Positions 30,495-39,003 of a DNA stretch of 64,000 bases are shown here, one piece after another. The DNA comes from Bradyrhizobium jicamae (GTDB lineage Bacteria > Pseudomonadota > Alphaproteobacteria > Rhizobiales > Xanthobacteraceae). The position numbers and the translations under genes were made by a program. How positions within the stretch are numbered: position 1 is the stretch's first letter; each line of letters starts with the position of its first letter. Location: positions 62,001-126,000 of the forward strand of contig NZ_JAFCKQ010000003.1 in assembly GCF_018130215.1 (NCBI RefSeq), in the 5' to 3' direction. The notes beneath the pieces are model-generated. The model saw only the letters and a program-made list of their open reading frames with translations, was not told where the DNA came from and did not search any database.

Positions 30495-30962
30495 ATGTTT
30501 CGTGTCGCCGCGGACAGTCTGGAGGCCTATCTCGCTTTTGATTCGGGCCGCACCGCGGATCTCGAGAAGCTGCATGCAGTGATGCGCAAGGCGGCGCCGT
30601 CACTGAAACGGCACCTCCATGCGGGAACGCCGGCGGGCGAGGCCGGGATGCGCATGAAGATGATCGGCTACGGTCAGTTTCGCTACGCGATCAAGTCCGG
30701 CAAGCAGACACCGTGGCCGGTGATCGGCGTGGCTTTGCAGAAAAACTACATCAGCGTCTATGTCGCGGTGACGCGGGGCGGCAAGCCACTGGTGTCCTGC
30801 TATGCAGGCAAGCTCGGCGAATTGCGGCGCGGCGGCAACAATTTCAGCTTCGAGACATTCGACGACCTGAAAGCCCCGGCCGTGGCGGCGCTGTTTGCCG
30901 AGGCCGCCGACATCTTCAAGGCGGACAAGGAAAATCCGGTCCGCTACATGCAGGGTGATTAG
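30495..30962 (+). CDS. DUF1801 domain-containing protein
   Basis: A 155-residue protein of the YdhG/DUF1801 family: the N-terminal helices (LEKLHAVMRKAAPSLKRHLH) and the beta sandwich with AIKSGKQTPWPVIGVALQKN are family-like. No enzymatic role is known. It begins 16 bases after the YqeY gene and could share its message. Confidence 0.8.
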   Translation: MFRVAADSLEAYLAFDSGRTADLEKLHAVMRKAAPSLKRHLHAGTPAGEAGMRMKMIGYGQFRYAIKSGKQTPWPVIGVALQKNYISVYVAVTRGGKPLVSCYAGKLGELRRGGNNFSFETFDDLKAPAVAALFAEAADIFKADKENPVRYMQGD

Positions 30963-31014
30963 AGCGTCTTCGGGCGAAGTGGATGCCGGTTCGCGTGAAG
31001 AAAATGCGTCAAGA
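30962..31014. repeat. short dispersed repeat fragment, GAGCGTCTTCGGGCGAAG type
   Basis: Contains GAAGTGGATGCCGGTTCGCG and AAGAAAATGCGTCAAG, a pattern that recurs in Bradyrhizobium intergenic regions. It also forms the end of the DUF1801 unit, as its first bases carry a hairpin-like CGTCTTCGGGCGAAG. Confidence 0.4.
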
Positions 31015-31021
31015 CAGGAAT

Positions 31022-31996
31022 CTAAAGCTCCAGCAGGTCGTGGCCGACGACGAGATTTCCTGAATAATAGGGTCGTACCGCATCGAACCACACCTCGTCC
31101 TTGAGGAACGGATAGCCGCCGGGGACGAAATGCGACAGCACGAGCGTCTTCACCCCCGCCTCGGTAGCGATGCGGCCGACCTGCTCGGTCGTGGTGTGGC
31201 TCGCCAGCAGATGCTCGCGCAGCGTCTTTGCGTTGGGCTCGGTCGCGATCAGCTGCTCGAGCGACGGCAGGTGCATGACCTCGTGGACCAGGACGTCGGC
31301 GCCCTGCGCAAGCTTGACCAGGTTTTGCGATGGCCTGGTGTCGCCCGAGATCACGATCGAACGGTCAGGACAATCGAAACGGTAGGCGAATGCAGGCTCC
31401 ACGGGAGGATGCTCGACCAGTGCCGCCGACACCTTGACGTTGTCGTCCTGCATGACGAGGCCACCGGCGCTGATCTCGTGCGGAACGATCAGGTCTTTCA
31501 GCGGCGGGCGCCCTTCGTCGGCGATGCGGGTGCGGATGTCGTAGTCATTCAGGGCAAGGAACTGCGCCGTCATCTCCGCCAGCGGCGGCGGCCCGTAGGT
31601 ATCGACCCGCCTGGCGAGATCGGTCGCCCAGGCCAGCAGCAGCAGATTGCCGTAGTCGGCATTGTGGTCGGAGTGGTGGTGGGTCAGGAACACGTTGCGG
31701 ATCGACGCCAGTTTGAGCTTTGCCAGGATCATCTGCCGGGCGACGCCGTTGCCGCAGTCGATCACATAGGACGTGTTGTTGACGACGATGACCTGCGCGG
31801 GCGCTGCGCGATTGGGTTTCGGCGTGGGCCCGCCGGCGGTGCCGAGCAGGATCAGGCGGGACTTCGGCTTCGCCTCGGACGCCGGCTTTGCGGCGTCATC
31901 AGCGGCCCACGCGGGCAGGAAAGGCGCGGCGGCCAGTGTCGCACCCGCGCGAAGGATGTTGCGGCGCGTCATATGTTGCATGACCTGATCCCCCAT
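31022..31996 (-). CDS. Tat-exported MBL-fold metallo-hydrolase
   Basis: A 324-residue protein from ATG 31996 (31981 and 31972 are alternative starts with GGGGGATCAGGTC ahead of the 31981 one). The leader TRRNILRAGATLAAAPFLPAWA has a twin-arginine motif, so it is exported folded to the periplasm. The metal-binding THHHSDHNAD, VHEVMHL and a late SHFV segment match the metallo-beta-lactamase superfamily, of the group resembling ribonuclease-Z/arylsulfatase-like enzymes (SGDTRPS). Its substrate is not evident. Confidence 0.88.
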   Translation of the reverse strand: MGDQVMQHMTRRNILRAGATLAAAPFLPAWAADDAAKPASEAKPKSRLILLGTAGGPTPKPNRAAPAQVIVVNNTSYVIDCGNGVARQMILAKLKLASIRNVFLTHHHSDHNADYGNLLLLAWATDLARRVDTYGPPPLAEMTAQFLALNDYDIRTRIADEGRPPLKDLIVPHEISAGGLVMQDDNVKVSAALVEHPPVEPAFAYRFDCPDRSIVISGDTRPSQNLVKLAQGADVLVHEVMHLPSLEQLIATEPNAKTLREHLLASHTTTEQVGRIATEAGVKTLVLSHFVPGGYPFLKDEVWFDAVRPYYSGNLVVGHDLLEL

Positions 31997-32139
31997 GGCT
32001 CGTCTCTCGGCGATTGTGCGGAGACTTGTATGCAGTGATTGTCTTGGGATAGCTGAACGTGGGGCGATCGCAAAGCGCCTCTCGGAAAATCTTTGGTTCA
32101 AGTGAAGTCGAGCCCTGAAGTCCAACCTCGTTGGGTCCC

Positions 32140-33738
32140 ATGCTGACTGAAGCCACCACCTACGACGAGCTCTATCGCAACTTCCGATGGGATATCCCTG
32201 CGCGCTTCAACATCGCGACCGCCTGCTGCGATCGTTATGCCGATGGTTCGGGCCGGCTCGCGCTGGTCTATGTCGACGAGGACGGCGGCACCACGCTGAC
32301 CTCGTTCGACGAGGTCGCGGACGCCTCGCGCCGCTTCGCCAATGTGCTGAAGGCTGACGGCATCGTCAGCGGCGACCGCGTCGCGGTGTTCCTGTCGCAA
32401 TCGCTCGAGCTGCCGGTCGCGCATCTCGCGGCGTTCCGCTCGGCGATGATCTCGATCCCGCTGTTTGCGCTGTTCGGCGAGGATGCGCTCGAATTCCGCC
32501 TGTCGAACTCCGCTGCCAAGGCGATCATCACCGACGAGGCCGGCTGGGAGAAGATCGCCAAGATCCGCAACCGCCTGCCTGACCTGAAGAGCATCTACAT
32601 CGTCGGCCAAAGCACGCCAGCGGGCACGACGTCGTTCTGGAGCGCGATCGAATCGGCATCTCCCGAATTCATCACCGTCGACACTTCAGCCGACGATCCG
32701 GCGCTGATCATCTACACCTCGGGCACCACGGGAAATCCCAAGGGCGCGCTGCATGCGCATCGCGTCGTGCTCGGCCATCTGCCCAATGTCGAGATGTGCC
32801 ACAACTTCCTTCCGAGGCCCGGCGACTTGATGTGGACGCCGGCGATCGGCGGGCTGATCAACGCCCTGTTGGCATTCTGGTATCACGGCATCCCGTTGGT
32901 CGGTCACCGCGCGCGAAAATTCGAGCCGCAGGCCGCGATGCAGATGATGGCCAAGCTCGGCATCCGCAACGTGTTCCTGCCGCCGACAGCGCTGAAGCTT
33001 ATGCGGCAGGCAAATGTCGAAAATCCGGGCGTGAAGTTGCGCAGCATCTTCACCGGCGGCGAGTCGCTGGGCGGCGAGCTGCTCGGCTGGGTACGCGAGA
33101 GCTTCGGCGTCGACGCCCATGAGGTGTTCGGCCAGACCGAATGCAATCTCGTGATCGGCTCCAATTCCAATCTGTTTCCGATCCGCCCGGGCTCGATGGG
33201 CCGTGCCACGCCGGGCTTCGATGTGCGCATCGTCAACGACAAGGGCGAGGAATTGCCGCGGGGCCAGCGCGGCATCATCGGCGTGCGCCAGCCGTGTCCC
33301 TGCACCATGATCGAGTACTGGCGCAACCCGGAGGCCACGCATAAGAAATATGCCGGCGAATTCCTTTTGACCGGCGATCTCGGCGTGCAGGATGAGGACG
33401 GATATTTCTGGTACGTCAGCCGCGAGGACGACGTCATCACCACGGCCGGCTATCGCGTCGGCCCGTCCGAGATCGAGCATACGCTGATGAAGCATCCGGC
33501 GGTCGCGATGTCCGCCGTTGTCGGCATTCCCGATCCGATCAGGACCGAATCGATCAAGGCCTGGATCGTGCTGCGCCCGGGCTACGCGCCGAGCGACGCG
33601 CTGGCGCGCGAGATCCAGGAGTTCGTCAAGATCCAGCTCGCCGCCCATGAATACCCGCGCTTCGTGCAGTTCGCGGAGAGCCTGCCGATGACTGCGACAG
33701 GCAAGGTGCTGCGGCGCGAGCTGCGGGCGCTGGGGTGA
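32140..33738 (+). CDS. acyl-CoA synthetase (AMP-forming, medium-chain/acetyl-like)
   Basis: A 532-residue AMP-dependent synthetase. The P-loop-like IIYTSGTTGNPKGALHA, the A5 motif VFGQTECN, the A8 motif TGDLGVQDEDGYFWYVSREDD (in part) and the terminal lysine region PMTATGKVLRREL are all present, so the enzyme should activate a carboxylic acid via an adenylate to a CoA thioester. The chain length specificity is unknown. ATG 32140 is chosen over a TTG 3 codons upstream; no strong ribosome-binding site is seen for either. Confidence 0.92.
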   Translation: MLTEATTYDELYRNFRWDIPARFNIATACCDRYADGSGRLALVYVDEDGGTTLTSFDEVADASRRFANVLKADGIVSGDRVAVFLSQSLELPVAHLAAFRSAMISIPLFALFGEDALEFRLSNSAAKAIITDEAGWEKIAKIRNRLPDLKSIYIVGQSTPAGTTSFWSAIESASPEFITVDTSADDPALIIYTSGTTGNPKGALHAHRVVLGHLPNVEMCHNFLPRPGDLMWTPAIGGLINALLAFWYHGIPLVGHRARKFEPQAAMQMMAKLGIRNVFLPPTALKLMRQANVENPGVKLRSIFTGGESLGGELLGWVRESFGVDAHEVFGQTECNLVIGSNSNLFPIRPGSMGRATPGFDVRIVNDKGEELPRGQRGIIGVRQPCPCTMIEYWRNPEATHKKYAGEFLLTGDLGVQDEDGYFWYVSREDDVITTAGYRVGPSEIEHTLMKHPAVAMSAVVGIPDPIRTESIKAWIVLRPGYAPSDALAREIQEFVKIQLAAHEYPRFVQFAESLPMTATGKVLRRELRALG

Positions 33739-33759
33739 CGGCGCGATATCCCCCCATTG

Positions 33760-33783
33760 TTGTCCCGGCCCTCGCCGGGACAA
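33760..33783. terminator. hairpin between the convergent acyl-CoA synthetase and SRPBCC genes
   Basis: TTGTCCCGGC and GCCGGGACAA pair as a perfect 10-bp stem around CCTC. It lacks a T-run but sits between two convergent genes, so it may serve as a weak or bidirectional transcript end, or be part of a dispersed GC-rich repeat. Confidence 0.45.
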
Positions 33784-33795
33784 TGGCCGAGTTGT

Positions 33796-34308
33796 TCACG
33801 GCATCGGAATCCCCAGCTCCTTCAGGGCGGCCAGCATGCGCACCGGCGGCTGCATCGGGATCACCATGGCTTGCCCGGTTTCCAGCAGGCTCTTCAGGCT
33901 GGAGAGGATCGCGGGCCAGCCGGTACGGCCGCCGGAAAGGATGTCGTCGCTGATCACTCGGTCATGCGATTGCAGCAGCGTCAACTTGACGCCGTCGCCG
34001 GCCGGCTCGATCTCGTAGGTGACGAGCGTCGGCCCGAGCTTCTCGATCAGTTGCGGCCAGTTGACGTTGAAGGTGACGGTCAGCCGCCGCAACGGATCGC
34101 ATTCGATCACCTCGCCCGAAATATGCAGCGCGCCGTCGGGTGTACGCACGATGTAGGCGCCGCCAATCCTGAGGTCGACCTCGACGGCATTGCCGGAAAA
34201 GTATTTTCGGCTGTACTCCGCATTGGTCAGTGCCTGCCACACCTTCTCGGGCGTCGAGGCAACGTAGATCGTGTAGACGATCGCCGGCTTGAACTTTTCG
34301 ATATTCAT
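33796..34308 (-). CDS. SRPBCC/AHSA1-family protein, second copy in the operon
   Basis: A 170-residue START-like ligand-binding protein (Aha1-type) from ATG 34308. It starts with a typical VYTIYVASTPEKVWQALTN and contains ITVTF-like strand motifs and GWPAILSSLKSLLETGQAM near the C terminus. It is third in an ArsR-SRPBCC-SRPBCC run and is clearly paralogous to the preceding gene (33-residue region shared near the C terminus). Such modules are usually stress- or metabolite-responsive; the ligand is unknown. Confidence 0.85.
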   Translation of the reverse strand: MNIEKFKPAIVYTIYVASTPEKVWQALTNAEYSRKYFSGNAVEVDLRIGGAYIVRTPDGALHISGEVIECDPLRRLTVTFNVNWPQLIEKLGPTLVTYEIEPAGDGVKLTLLQSHDRVISDDILSGGRTGWPAILSSLKSLLETGQAMVIPMQPPVRMLAALKELGIPMP

Positions 34309-34343
34309 GTCCGCACGCACCCTTCGATAGATCTTCATGGCTG

Positions 34344-34811
34344 TCAGTGGCAGTCGACGCCGAGCGCCTCGAGCGGAATCGTGAATGCCTTGCCGGTCTC
34401 GAGCAGGCTCTTGAGTCCGGACAGGATCGCAGGCCAGCCCCTGGAAATGCCCTCATAGAGCTTGCTGCCGGCGCCGAAGCCGTCATGCGTGACGGTCAGC
34501 TTGACCACTTTGCCGACCGGCTCGAGCGTAAAGACGACTCTGGTCGGCGGTTCCTTGCCCATCTCGGTATCGAGTTCGTGCTTGAAGCTGTAGGCGAGAC
34601 GGTGCGGCCGGTCGAACTCAAGGATCTTGCCCGTGTCGGTGATCGTGCCGCCCATCGCGAGCGCGACGGGTGAACCGACCTTCCAGTCGGTCCTGAGCTC
34701 GGTGTCGAACCAGTATTGCCGCGTGAACTCGCTGTTGGTGAGCGCATCCCACAGCTGCTCCGCCGTGGTCTCGATAAAGGTGACGTAGACGAATTCGGGC
34801 TTACCCATCAC
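34344..34811 (-). CDS. SRPBCC/AHSA1-family protein, first copy in the operon
   Basis: A 155-residue START-like protein, closely related to its downstream neighbour: both share the AL(T)N(S/A)EF/Y...R start and the GWPAILSGLKSLLETGKAF C-terminal helix. Its start overlaps the end of the ArsR gene by 11 bases, so translational coupling is likely. Function unknown; the AHSA1 family includes polyketide-cyclase-like and stress proteins. Confidence 0.88.
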   Translation of the reverse strand: MMGKPEFVYVTFIETTAEQLWDALTNSEFTRQYWFDTELRTDWKVGSPVALAMGGTITDTGKILEFDRPHRLAYSFKHELDTEMGKEPPTRVVFTLEPVGKVVKLTVTHDGFGAGSKLYEGISRGWPAILSGLKSLLETGKAFTIPLEALGVDCH

Positions 34812-35115
34812 GCTTCTCCAGTTGTTTCTTCAATTCACTGAGCGCAGCGAGCTTCCCGCGCTCGAATTTCCTGATCCACCGCTCGCCGATCTGATGGATC
34901 GGAACCGGGTTGAGGTAGTGCAGCTTCTCGCGGCCGTGCCTGATCGTGGTGACGAGGTTGGCCTCTTCGAGAATGACAAGGTGCTTGGTCACGGCCTGAC
35001 GCGTCATGTCGAGGCCGTCGCAGAGCTCGCCGAGCGTCTGTCCGTTGTGGTCGTGAAGCCGGTCCAGCAGCGTCCGCCGTGAGGCATCCGCGAGCGCTTT
35101 GAAGACTTCATCCAT
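34801..35115 (-). CDS. ArsR-family winged-helix repressor of the SRPBCC operon
   Basis: A 104-residue regulator from ATG 35115: FKALADASRRTLLDRLHDHN, then the recognition helix segment MTRQAVTKHLVILEEANL and wing TIRHGREKLHYLNP. There is no metal-ligand cysteine set, so it is of the SdpR/AHSA1-linked type rather than an arsenic sensor. A GCAACC-AAAT-GGTTGC palindrome sits 14 bases upstream of its start, suggesting autoregulation of the three-gene unit. Confidence 0.9.
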   Translation of the reverse strand: MDEVFKALADASRRTLLDRLHDHNGQTLGELCDGLDMTRQAVTKHLVILEEANLVTTIRHGREKLHYLNPVPIHQIGERWIRKFERGKLAALSELKKQLEKRDG

Positions 35116-35129
35116 GGGTCGGATAATAG

Positions 35130-35145
35130 GCAACCAAATGGTTGC
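35130..35145. promoter_or_regulatory. putative operator of the ArsR-SRPBCC operon
   Basis: GCAACCAAATGGTTGC is a perfect 6-bp inverted repeat with an A/T centre, lying just upstream of the ArsR start codon. Sites of the form CAACC/GGTTG are typical for this class of regulator. Confidence 0.65.
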
Positions 35146-35236
35146 ATGTCAAGAGCGTGTGTTTGTACGCGGATACCGCCGTGCTAGCGTCGCGCACAGC
35201 CAACGCAGATTGGCGGGGGAACTCGGGGTGGTGCGC

Positions 35237-36679
35237 ATGAGTGGTCGCGTTTCGGCGGTTTGCGGAACCGTTGTTGTTGTACTGCTCGCGCATGGCGCGA
35301 GCGCCCAGCAGCCGAAGATCGGCGATCCGCCCGAAGCCTCGAACATGAAGCTGGTCGGATATAGCGACCTGCAGGCGCGCAGCGCCTATCAGCCGACGAT
35401 CCATCACCAGGGCAACCGCTGGATCGCCTATATCGGCCATCATGGCGGCACCGACGACATTCCAGATCCCGTCAATCCGATGACCGGAAAACCGGAACCG
35501 AACGGCACCTCGATCGTCGACGTCACCGATCCCGCGCATCCGAACTATCTGCGGCACATTCCCGGGCAGGAAGGCAAATATGAATCCGGCGGCGCCCAGA
35601 TGGTGCGGGTCTGCGACGGCGACCACTTGCCGAAGGGTGATCGCAACGCGGTCTACATGTTGCGCACCTTCGGCAGCGAGGCGCATGAGATCTGGAACGT
35701 CGCCGATCCCGCCAATCCCGTGCTGGTGGCGCGGATCGGCGGGCTGAAGGACACGCACAAGAGCTGGTGGGAATGCGACACCGGAATCGCCTTCCTGGTG
35801 TCGGGCGCGCCCGGCTGGCGCACGCGGCGCATGACGCAGGTCTATGATCTCTCGGATCCCGCCCATCCTGTGAAGATCCGGGATTTCGGCCTGCCCGGGC
35901 AGGAGCCGGGTGCGACCGGCGCGGTGCCGACCGAGTTGCACGGGCCGATCTCGACCGGCGCGAAAGGCAACCGCGTCTATTTCGGCTACGGCACCGACAA
36001 GGGCGGCTTCCTGCAGATCGTCGATCGCGACAAGCTCCTGAACGGGCCGAAGGAGCCGACGCCGGACAATCTGAAATTTCCGGAGATTGCGCGGATGCCG
36101 CTGTCGGCGATGAACGGCGCGCACACCGCCTTCCCGATGCCCGGCATGAGAATCGCGGAGTTCGCGCATGACAAGGACGGCAGCACGCGCGACGTCGTGA
36201 TGATCGTCGACGAGGCGATCCAGAACGAGTGCGGCGAGGCGCGGCAGATGGTGTGGTTCGCCGACGTCACCACCGAGGCGCGGCCGATGATGATCTCGAG
36301 CTTCACCGTGCCGGAAGCCAGCGGAAACTTCTGCGAGCGCGGCGGCCGGTTCGGCTCGCACTCCTCGAACGAGAGCATGGCGCCGGTCTACTACAAAAAG
36401 CTGGCGTTCATCGCCTTCTTCAACGCCGGCGTCCGCGCGCTCGATGTCCGCGATCCCTATCACCCGAAGGAAGTCGGCTATTTCATTCCGTCGATCACGC
36501 AGGCGACCGACAAGCGCTGCGTCACCGTCGACGGCAAGGAGCGTTGCAAGGTCGCGATCCAGACCAACAATGTCGAGACCGATGACCGCGGCTACATCTA
36601 CGCGGTCGACCGCGCCAACACCGGGCTGCACATCCTCGAGCTGACCGGCGAGGCGCGCGCCATCGCCGGCCGGCAGTGA
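35237..36679 (+). CDS. exported LVIVD-repeat (beta-propeller-like) protein
   Basis: A 480-residue protein from ATG 35237 with a Sec signal peptide (MSGRVSAVCGTVVVVLLAHG then ASA cleavage). The mature protein repeats units such as SIVDVTDPAHPNYLRHIPG, IWNVADPANPVLVARIGG and VYDLSDPAHPVKIRDFGL, i.e. LVIVD-type beta-strand repeats that probably form a propeller. Its cysteines (CDGDHLP, CGEARQ) suggest periplasmic disulfides. Function unknown. It is followed 5 bases later by a small exported protein. Confidence 0.85.
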   Translation: MSGRVSAVCGTVVVVLLAHGASAQQPKIGDPPEASNMKLVGYSDLQARSAYQPTIHHQGNRWIAYIGHHGGTDDIPDPVNPMTGKPEPNGTSIVDVTDPAHPNYLRHIPGQEGKYESGGAQMVRVCDGDHLPKGDRNAVYMLRTFGSEAHEIWNVADPANPVLVARIGGLKDTHKSWWECDTGIAFLVSGAPGWRTRRMTQVYDLSDPAHPVKIRDFGLPGQEPGATGAVPTELHGPISTGAKGNRVYFGYGTDKGGFLQIVDRDKLLNGPKEPTPDNLKFPEIARMPLSAMNGAHTAFPMPGMRIAEFAHDKDGSTRDVVMIVDEAIQNECGEARQMVWFADVTTEARPMMISSFTVPEASGNFCERGGRFGSHSSNESMAPVYYKKLAFIAFFNAGVRALDVRDPYHPKEVGYFIPSITQATDKRCVTVDGKERCKVAIQTNNVETDDRGYIYAVDRANTGLHILELTGEARAIAGRQ

Positions 36680-36684
36680 GGACC

Positions 36685-37227
36685 ATGATGCGCACGTGGC
36701 CGGTCATCGCGGCGATGTTCCTCGCGCTCGGCGGCCTCTCGGCCGTCGCCGCCTACGAGATGGCGCCGCCGCGCGCCGGCGAATGGCACGAGATGGCCTG
36801 GCCATTCCCGCGCGACGGCTGGCCGGCCGGCCGCGCCTTCCGCTGCGGCGCTGCGGATTGCGGCGGGGACGTCGAGGTCTATGTCCGGCCCAAGCTCGGC
36901 TTCTGCAATTGCACCAGCGGCGTCGCCGACGACGATGAGGTCGACCGCGTCGCCGACGTCGACATGATCAGCGCGCGCTTCGTGCCGCTGAAGACGGGCG
37001 ATTCGGTGGATGTCGCAGACATGCCTGGCCGGATCAGGGCGTATGCGGTGGAGCTGCCCGGCGGGAAACGCACCGCGATCGGCATCGCGCTGTCGCACCG
37101 CTGCGATCTCATGGTGATCGCTGCGCAGGGCAGCGGCGATGCGGCGCAGGTACGGCAAGCGGCACTGGCGTTCCTGGGATCGCGGGAGATCAAGACATGG
37201 ATGACCGCCGCGATGGGGAGCCGCTGA
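36685..37227 (+). CDS. small exported cysteine-rich protein
   Basis: A 180-residue protein from ATG 36685 with a cleavable leader (MMRTWPVIAAMFLALGG then LSAVAAY). The mature part has five cysteines (FRCGAADCGGD, GFCNCTSG and SHRCDLM), suggesting disulfides, with no membrane helix after the leader. No known domain recognised. The start overlaps almost the end of the LVIVD gene (5 bases), so the two exported proteins are probably co-translated and may act together. Confidence 0.7.
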   Translation: MMRTWPVIAAMFLALGGLSAVAAYEMAPPRAGEWHEMAWPFPRDGWPAGRAFRCGAADCGGDVEVYVRPKLGFCNCTSGVADDDEVDRVADVDMISARFVPLKTGDSVDVADMPGRIRAYAVELPGGKRTAIGIALSHRCDLMVIAAQGSGDAAQVRQAALAFLGSREIKTWMTAAMGSR

Positions 37228-37235
37228 GCGCGTCA

Positions 37236-37395
37236 CCTTCCTTCACCTCGCCCGCCTGCGGCGAGAGGTCGGATCGCATCGCCAGATGCGATCGGGGTGA
37301 GGGGATACCGCTCTCACCGCCTCCACTGCCCGTTGGAGAGAGTCCTTCACCCCCGCCCTCTCCCCGCAAGAGCGCGGCGAGGGAGCCGAGCGCCT
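37236..37395. repeat. dispersed repeat tracts, CTCCCCGCAAG-type
   Basis: This 220-base gap has several inverted tracts: TCACCTCGCCCGCCTGCGGCG and CCCTCTCCCCGCAAG with GAGCGCGGCGAGGGAG. The arms CTCGCC/GGCGAG and CTCCC/GGGAG form stacked hairpins. No gene of its own. Confidence 0.45.
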
Positions 37396-37447
37396 TCCAT
37401 GTCGGCCTCTCGCGTGCATAATGGTGAAGAAAACAAGCGAGCCCTCC

Positions 37448-38065
37448 ATGTCCCTGCAAGCCTATCTCGCCTTCGTCGCCGCCTGCATTGCGCTGGCGCT
37501 GTTGCCCGGTCCGATCGTCACGATGGTGATCGCCAACGGCCTGCGCTACGGCACGCGTGCCGCGTTGACCAATGTGCTGGGCGCGCAGGTCGGACTTGGC
37601 ATCGTGATCAGCATCGTCGCGGTCGGCCTGACCTCGCTGATGGCCACCATGGGCTACTGGTTCGACTGGGTGCGCTTTGCCGGCGCCGCCTATCTGGTCT
37701 GGCTCGGCATCAAGCTGATCCGCTCGCCGGTCGAAGGTGTCGGCACCGACGAGTCACCTCCGCCGCCGCGCGGCGGTTTCTTCCTGCAGGGCTTTCTGGT
37801 GCTGCTGTCGAACCCGAAGGTGCTGGTGTTCTTCGGCGCCTTCATCCCGCAGTTCATGGACATGGACAAGCCGCACGTTCCGCAGGTGGCGCTGCTCGGC
37901 ATCACCTTCATGGCGACAGCCGTCATGACCGACGGCGCCTATGCCGTGCTGGCCGGCCGCGCCCGCAAGTTCTTTTCCAAGAGGCGCACGCGGCTGATGT
38001 CGCGCATCTCGGGCGGCTTCATGATCGGCGGCGGCATCTGGCTCGCGCTGACGCGGGCGCGGTAG
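37448..38065 (+). CDS. LysE/RhtB family amino-acid exporter
   Basis: A 205-residue inner-membrane protein with six hydrophobic segments. The family signature LLPGPIVTMVIANGLRYGTR at about residue 20 is present, as is the second-loop LVLLSNPKVLVFFGAFIPQF. Members export homoserine/threonine, lysine or other amino acids; the substrate here is unknown. The start at 37448 (MSLQAYLAF) is preferred because it abuts the first helix. Confidence 0.92.
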   Translation: MSLQAYLAFVAACIALALLPGPIVTMVIANGLRYGTRAALTNVLGAQVGLGIVISIVAVGLTSLMATMGYWFDWVRFAGAAYLVWLGIKLIRSPVEGVGTDESPPPPRGGFFLQGFLVLLSNPKVLVFFGAFIPQFMDMDKPHVPQVALLGITFMATAVMTDGAYAVLAGRARKFFSKRRTRLMSRISGGFMIGGGIWLALTRAR

Positions 38066-38119
38066 GCCTGCAGGCTTTCAGCCAGCGGCGAGGAACCGGA
38101 GGCGGATCGCGGCCGCGCT

Positions 38120-38848
38120 TCACTCGCGAGGATCGGTCTCATCAAAGAAGCCAGGGTGTCTGGCGACAAAGGAGTGCAGCTCGCGCCAGACGCGGTCGAG
38201 ATGATCGGCCATTTCCCCTTTGGCCTGTTCCGGCTTGCGCGCGGCGATCGCGCCAAAGATCGCTTCGTGCTCGCGAAAGGTTCCCTCGGGTCGCCCAGGC
38301 TCCGGCAGCAGCGTCCTGCGGACGCGTTCGAGATGGGTTCGGATCGGATCGAGCACCTCGCCCATCCGTGCCAGGTTCAAGCCCTCGGTCATCTGGCGAT
38401 GGAACCTGGTATCGAGCTCGTGGAAGCCTTCGAGATCTCCACTGGCGATGGCCGCCTTCTGGTAGGCGAGGTTCTGACCAAGCGCCGCGATTGCATCATC
38501 AGACATGCTGGCGGCGCAGACCCCGACGACCTCGATCTCCAGGGCGCGGCGCATTAACATCCATTGCCGCACGTCCTCGAGGTGGATCTTGGCGACGTAG
38601 GAGCCGCGCTGCGGTTCGACCACCACGAGGCCTTCAAAGGCGAGCCGGTTGATGGCGGTCGTGATCGAGAGCCTGGACACGTCGAACCTGACGCACCACT
38701 CGTTCTTGTCGATCGGGGTGTCCGGCGCGAGCGCGCCTGAAACGATGGCACGTTTCAGTGCCAAATAGGCCTGATCGACTTTCGACCCGGCCGTTCGGCG
38801 GCCTCGCGCCGCTGCCGTGCCTCCACTGAACCCACCGACTGAATCCAT
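38120..38848 (-). CDS. GntR family regulator with FCD effector domain
   Basis: A 242-residue regulator. The N-terminal winged helix (QAYLALKRAIVSGALAPDTP and RFDVSRLSITTAINRLAFEG) and an all-helical FCD domain with metal-ligand residues (LDTRFHRQM, FREHEAIFGAI) are visible. FCD regulators usually sense sugar acids or amino acids. It is divergent from the sugar ABC transporter operon, and a CTGATAT/ATATCAG palindrome sits between them. The start at 38848 (MDSVGG) keeps the HTH near the N terminus. Confidence 0.9.
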   Translation of the reverse strand: MDSVGGFSGGTAAARGRRTAGSKVDQAYLALKRAIVSGALAPDTPIDKNEWCVRFDVSRLSITTAINRLAFEGLVVVEPQRGSYVAKIHLEDVRQWMLMRRALEIEVVGVCAASMSDDAIAALGQNLAYQKAAIASGDLEGFHELDTRFHRQMTEGLNLARMGEVLDPIRTHLERVRRTLLPEPGRPEGTFREHEAIFGAIAARKPEQAKGEMADHLDRVWRELHSFVARHPGFFDETDPRE

Positions 38849-38914
38849 GCCGTGATCTTTCGGCTGATTTTTGCGCGTCCGGTCCCGCCAGGGCGAAGAG
38901 ACTTGACGGGACAA

Positions 38915-38935
38915 CTGATATAACTAGCATATCAG
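38915..38935. promoter_or_regulatory. putative GntR/FCD operator
   Basis: CTGATAT and ATATCAG form a perfect 7-bp inverted repeat with a 7-base spacer. It is the only palindrome in the divergent interval and lies 67 bases from the regulator start and about 70 bases from the ATPase start, consistent with joint control. Confidence 0.65.
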
Positions 38936-39003
38936 TAAAACAAGCAAGCATGACCTGCGGCTCGATGTCCACAGAGACAGGGCCGCCGGGGAGGAATGGC
39001 CCG

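Noticed and set aside
30961..31021. Terminator after the DUF1801 gene
   Set aside because: No stem with a T-run; the sequence matches a dispersed repeat fragment instead.
32686..33783. Open frame of 365 codons opposite the acyl-CoA synthetase
   Set aside because: Arginine-, histidine- and aspartate-rich antisense shadow of a clear AMP-forming enzyme.
35108..36631. Open frame of 507 codons opposite the LVIVD gene
   Set aside because: Antisense shadow; the plus-strand gene has a signal peptide and repeat motifs.
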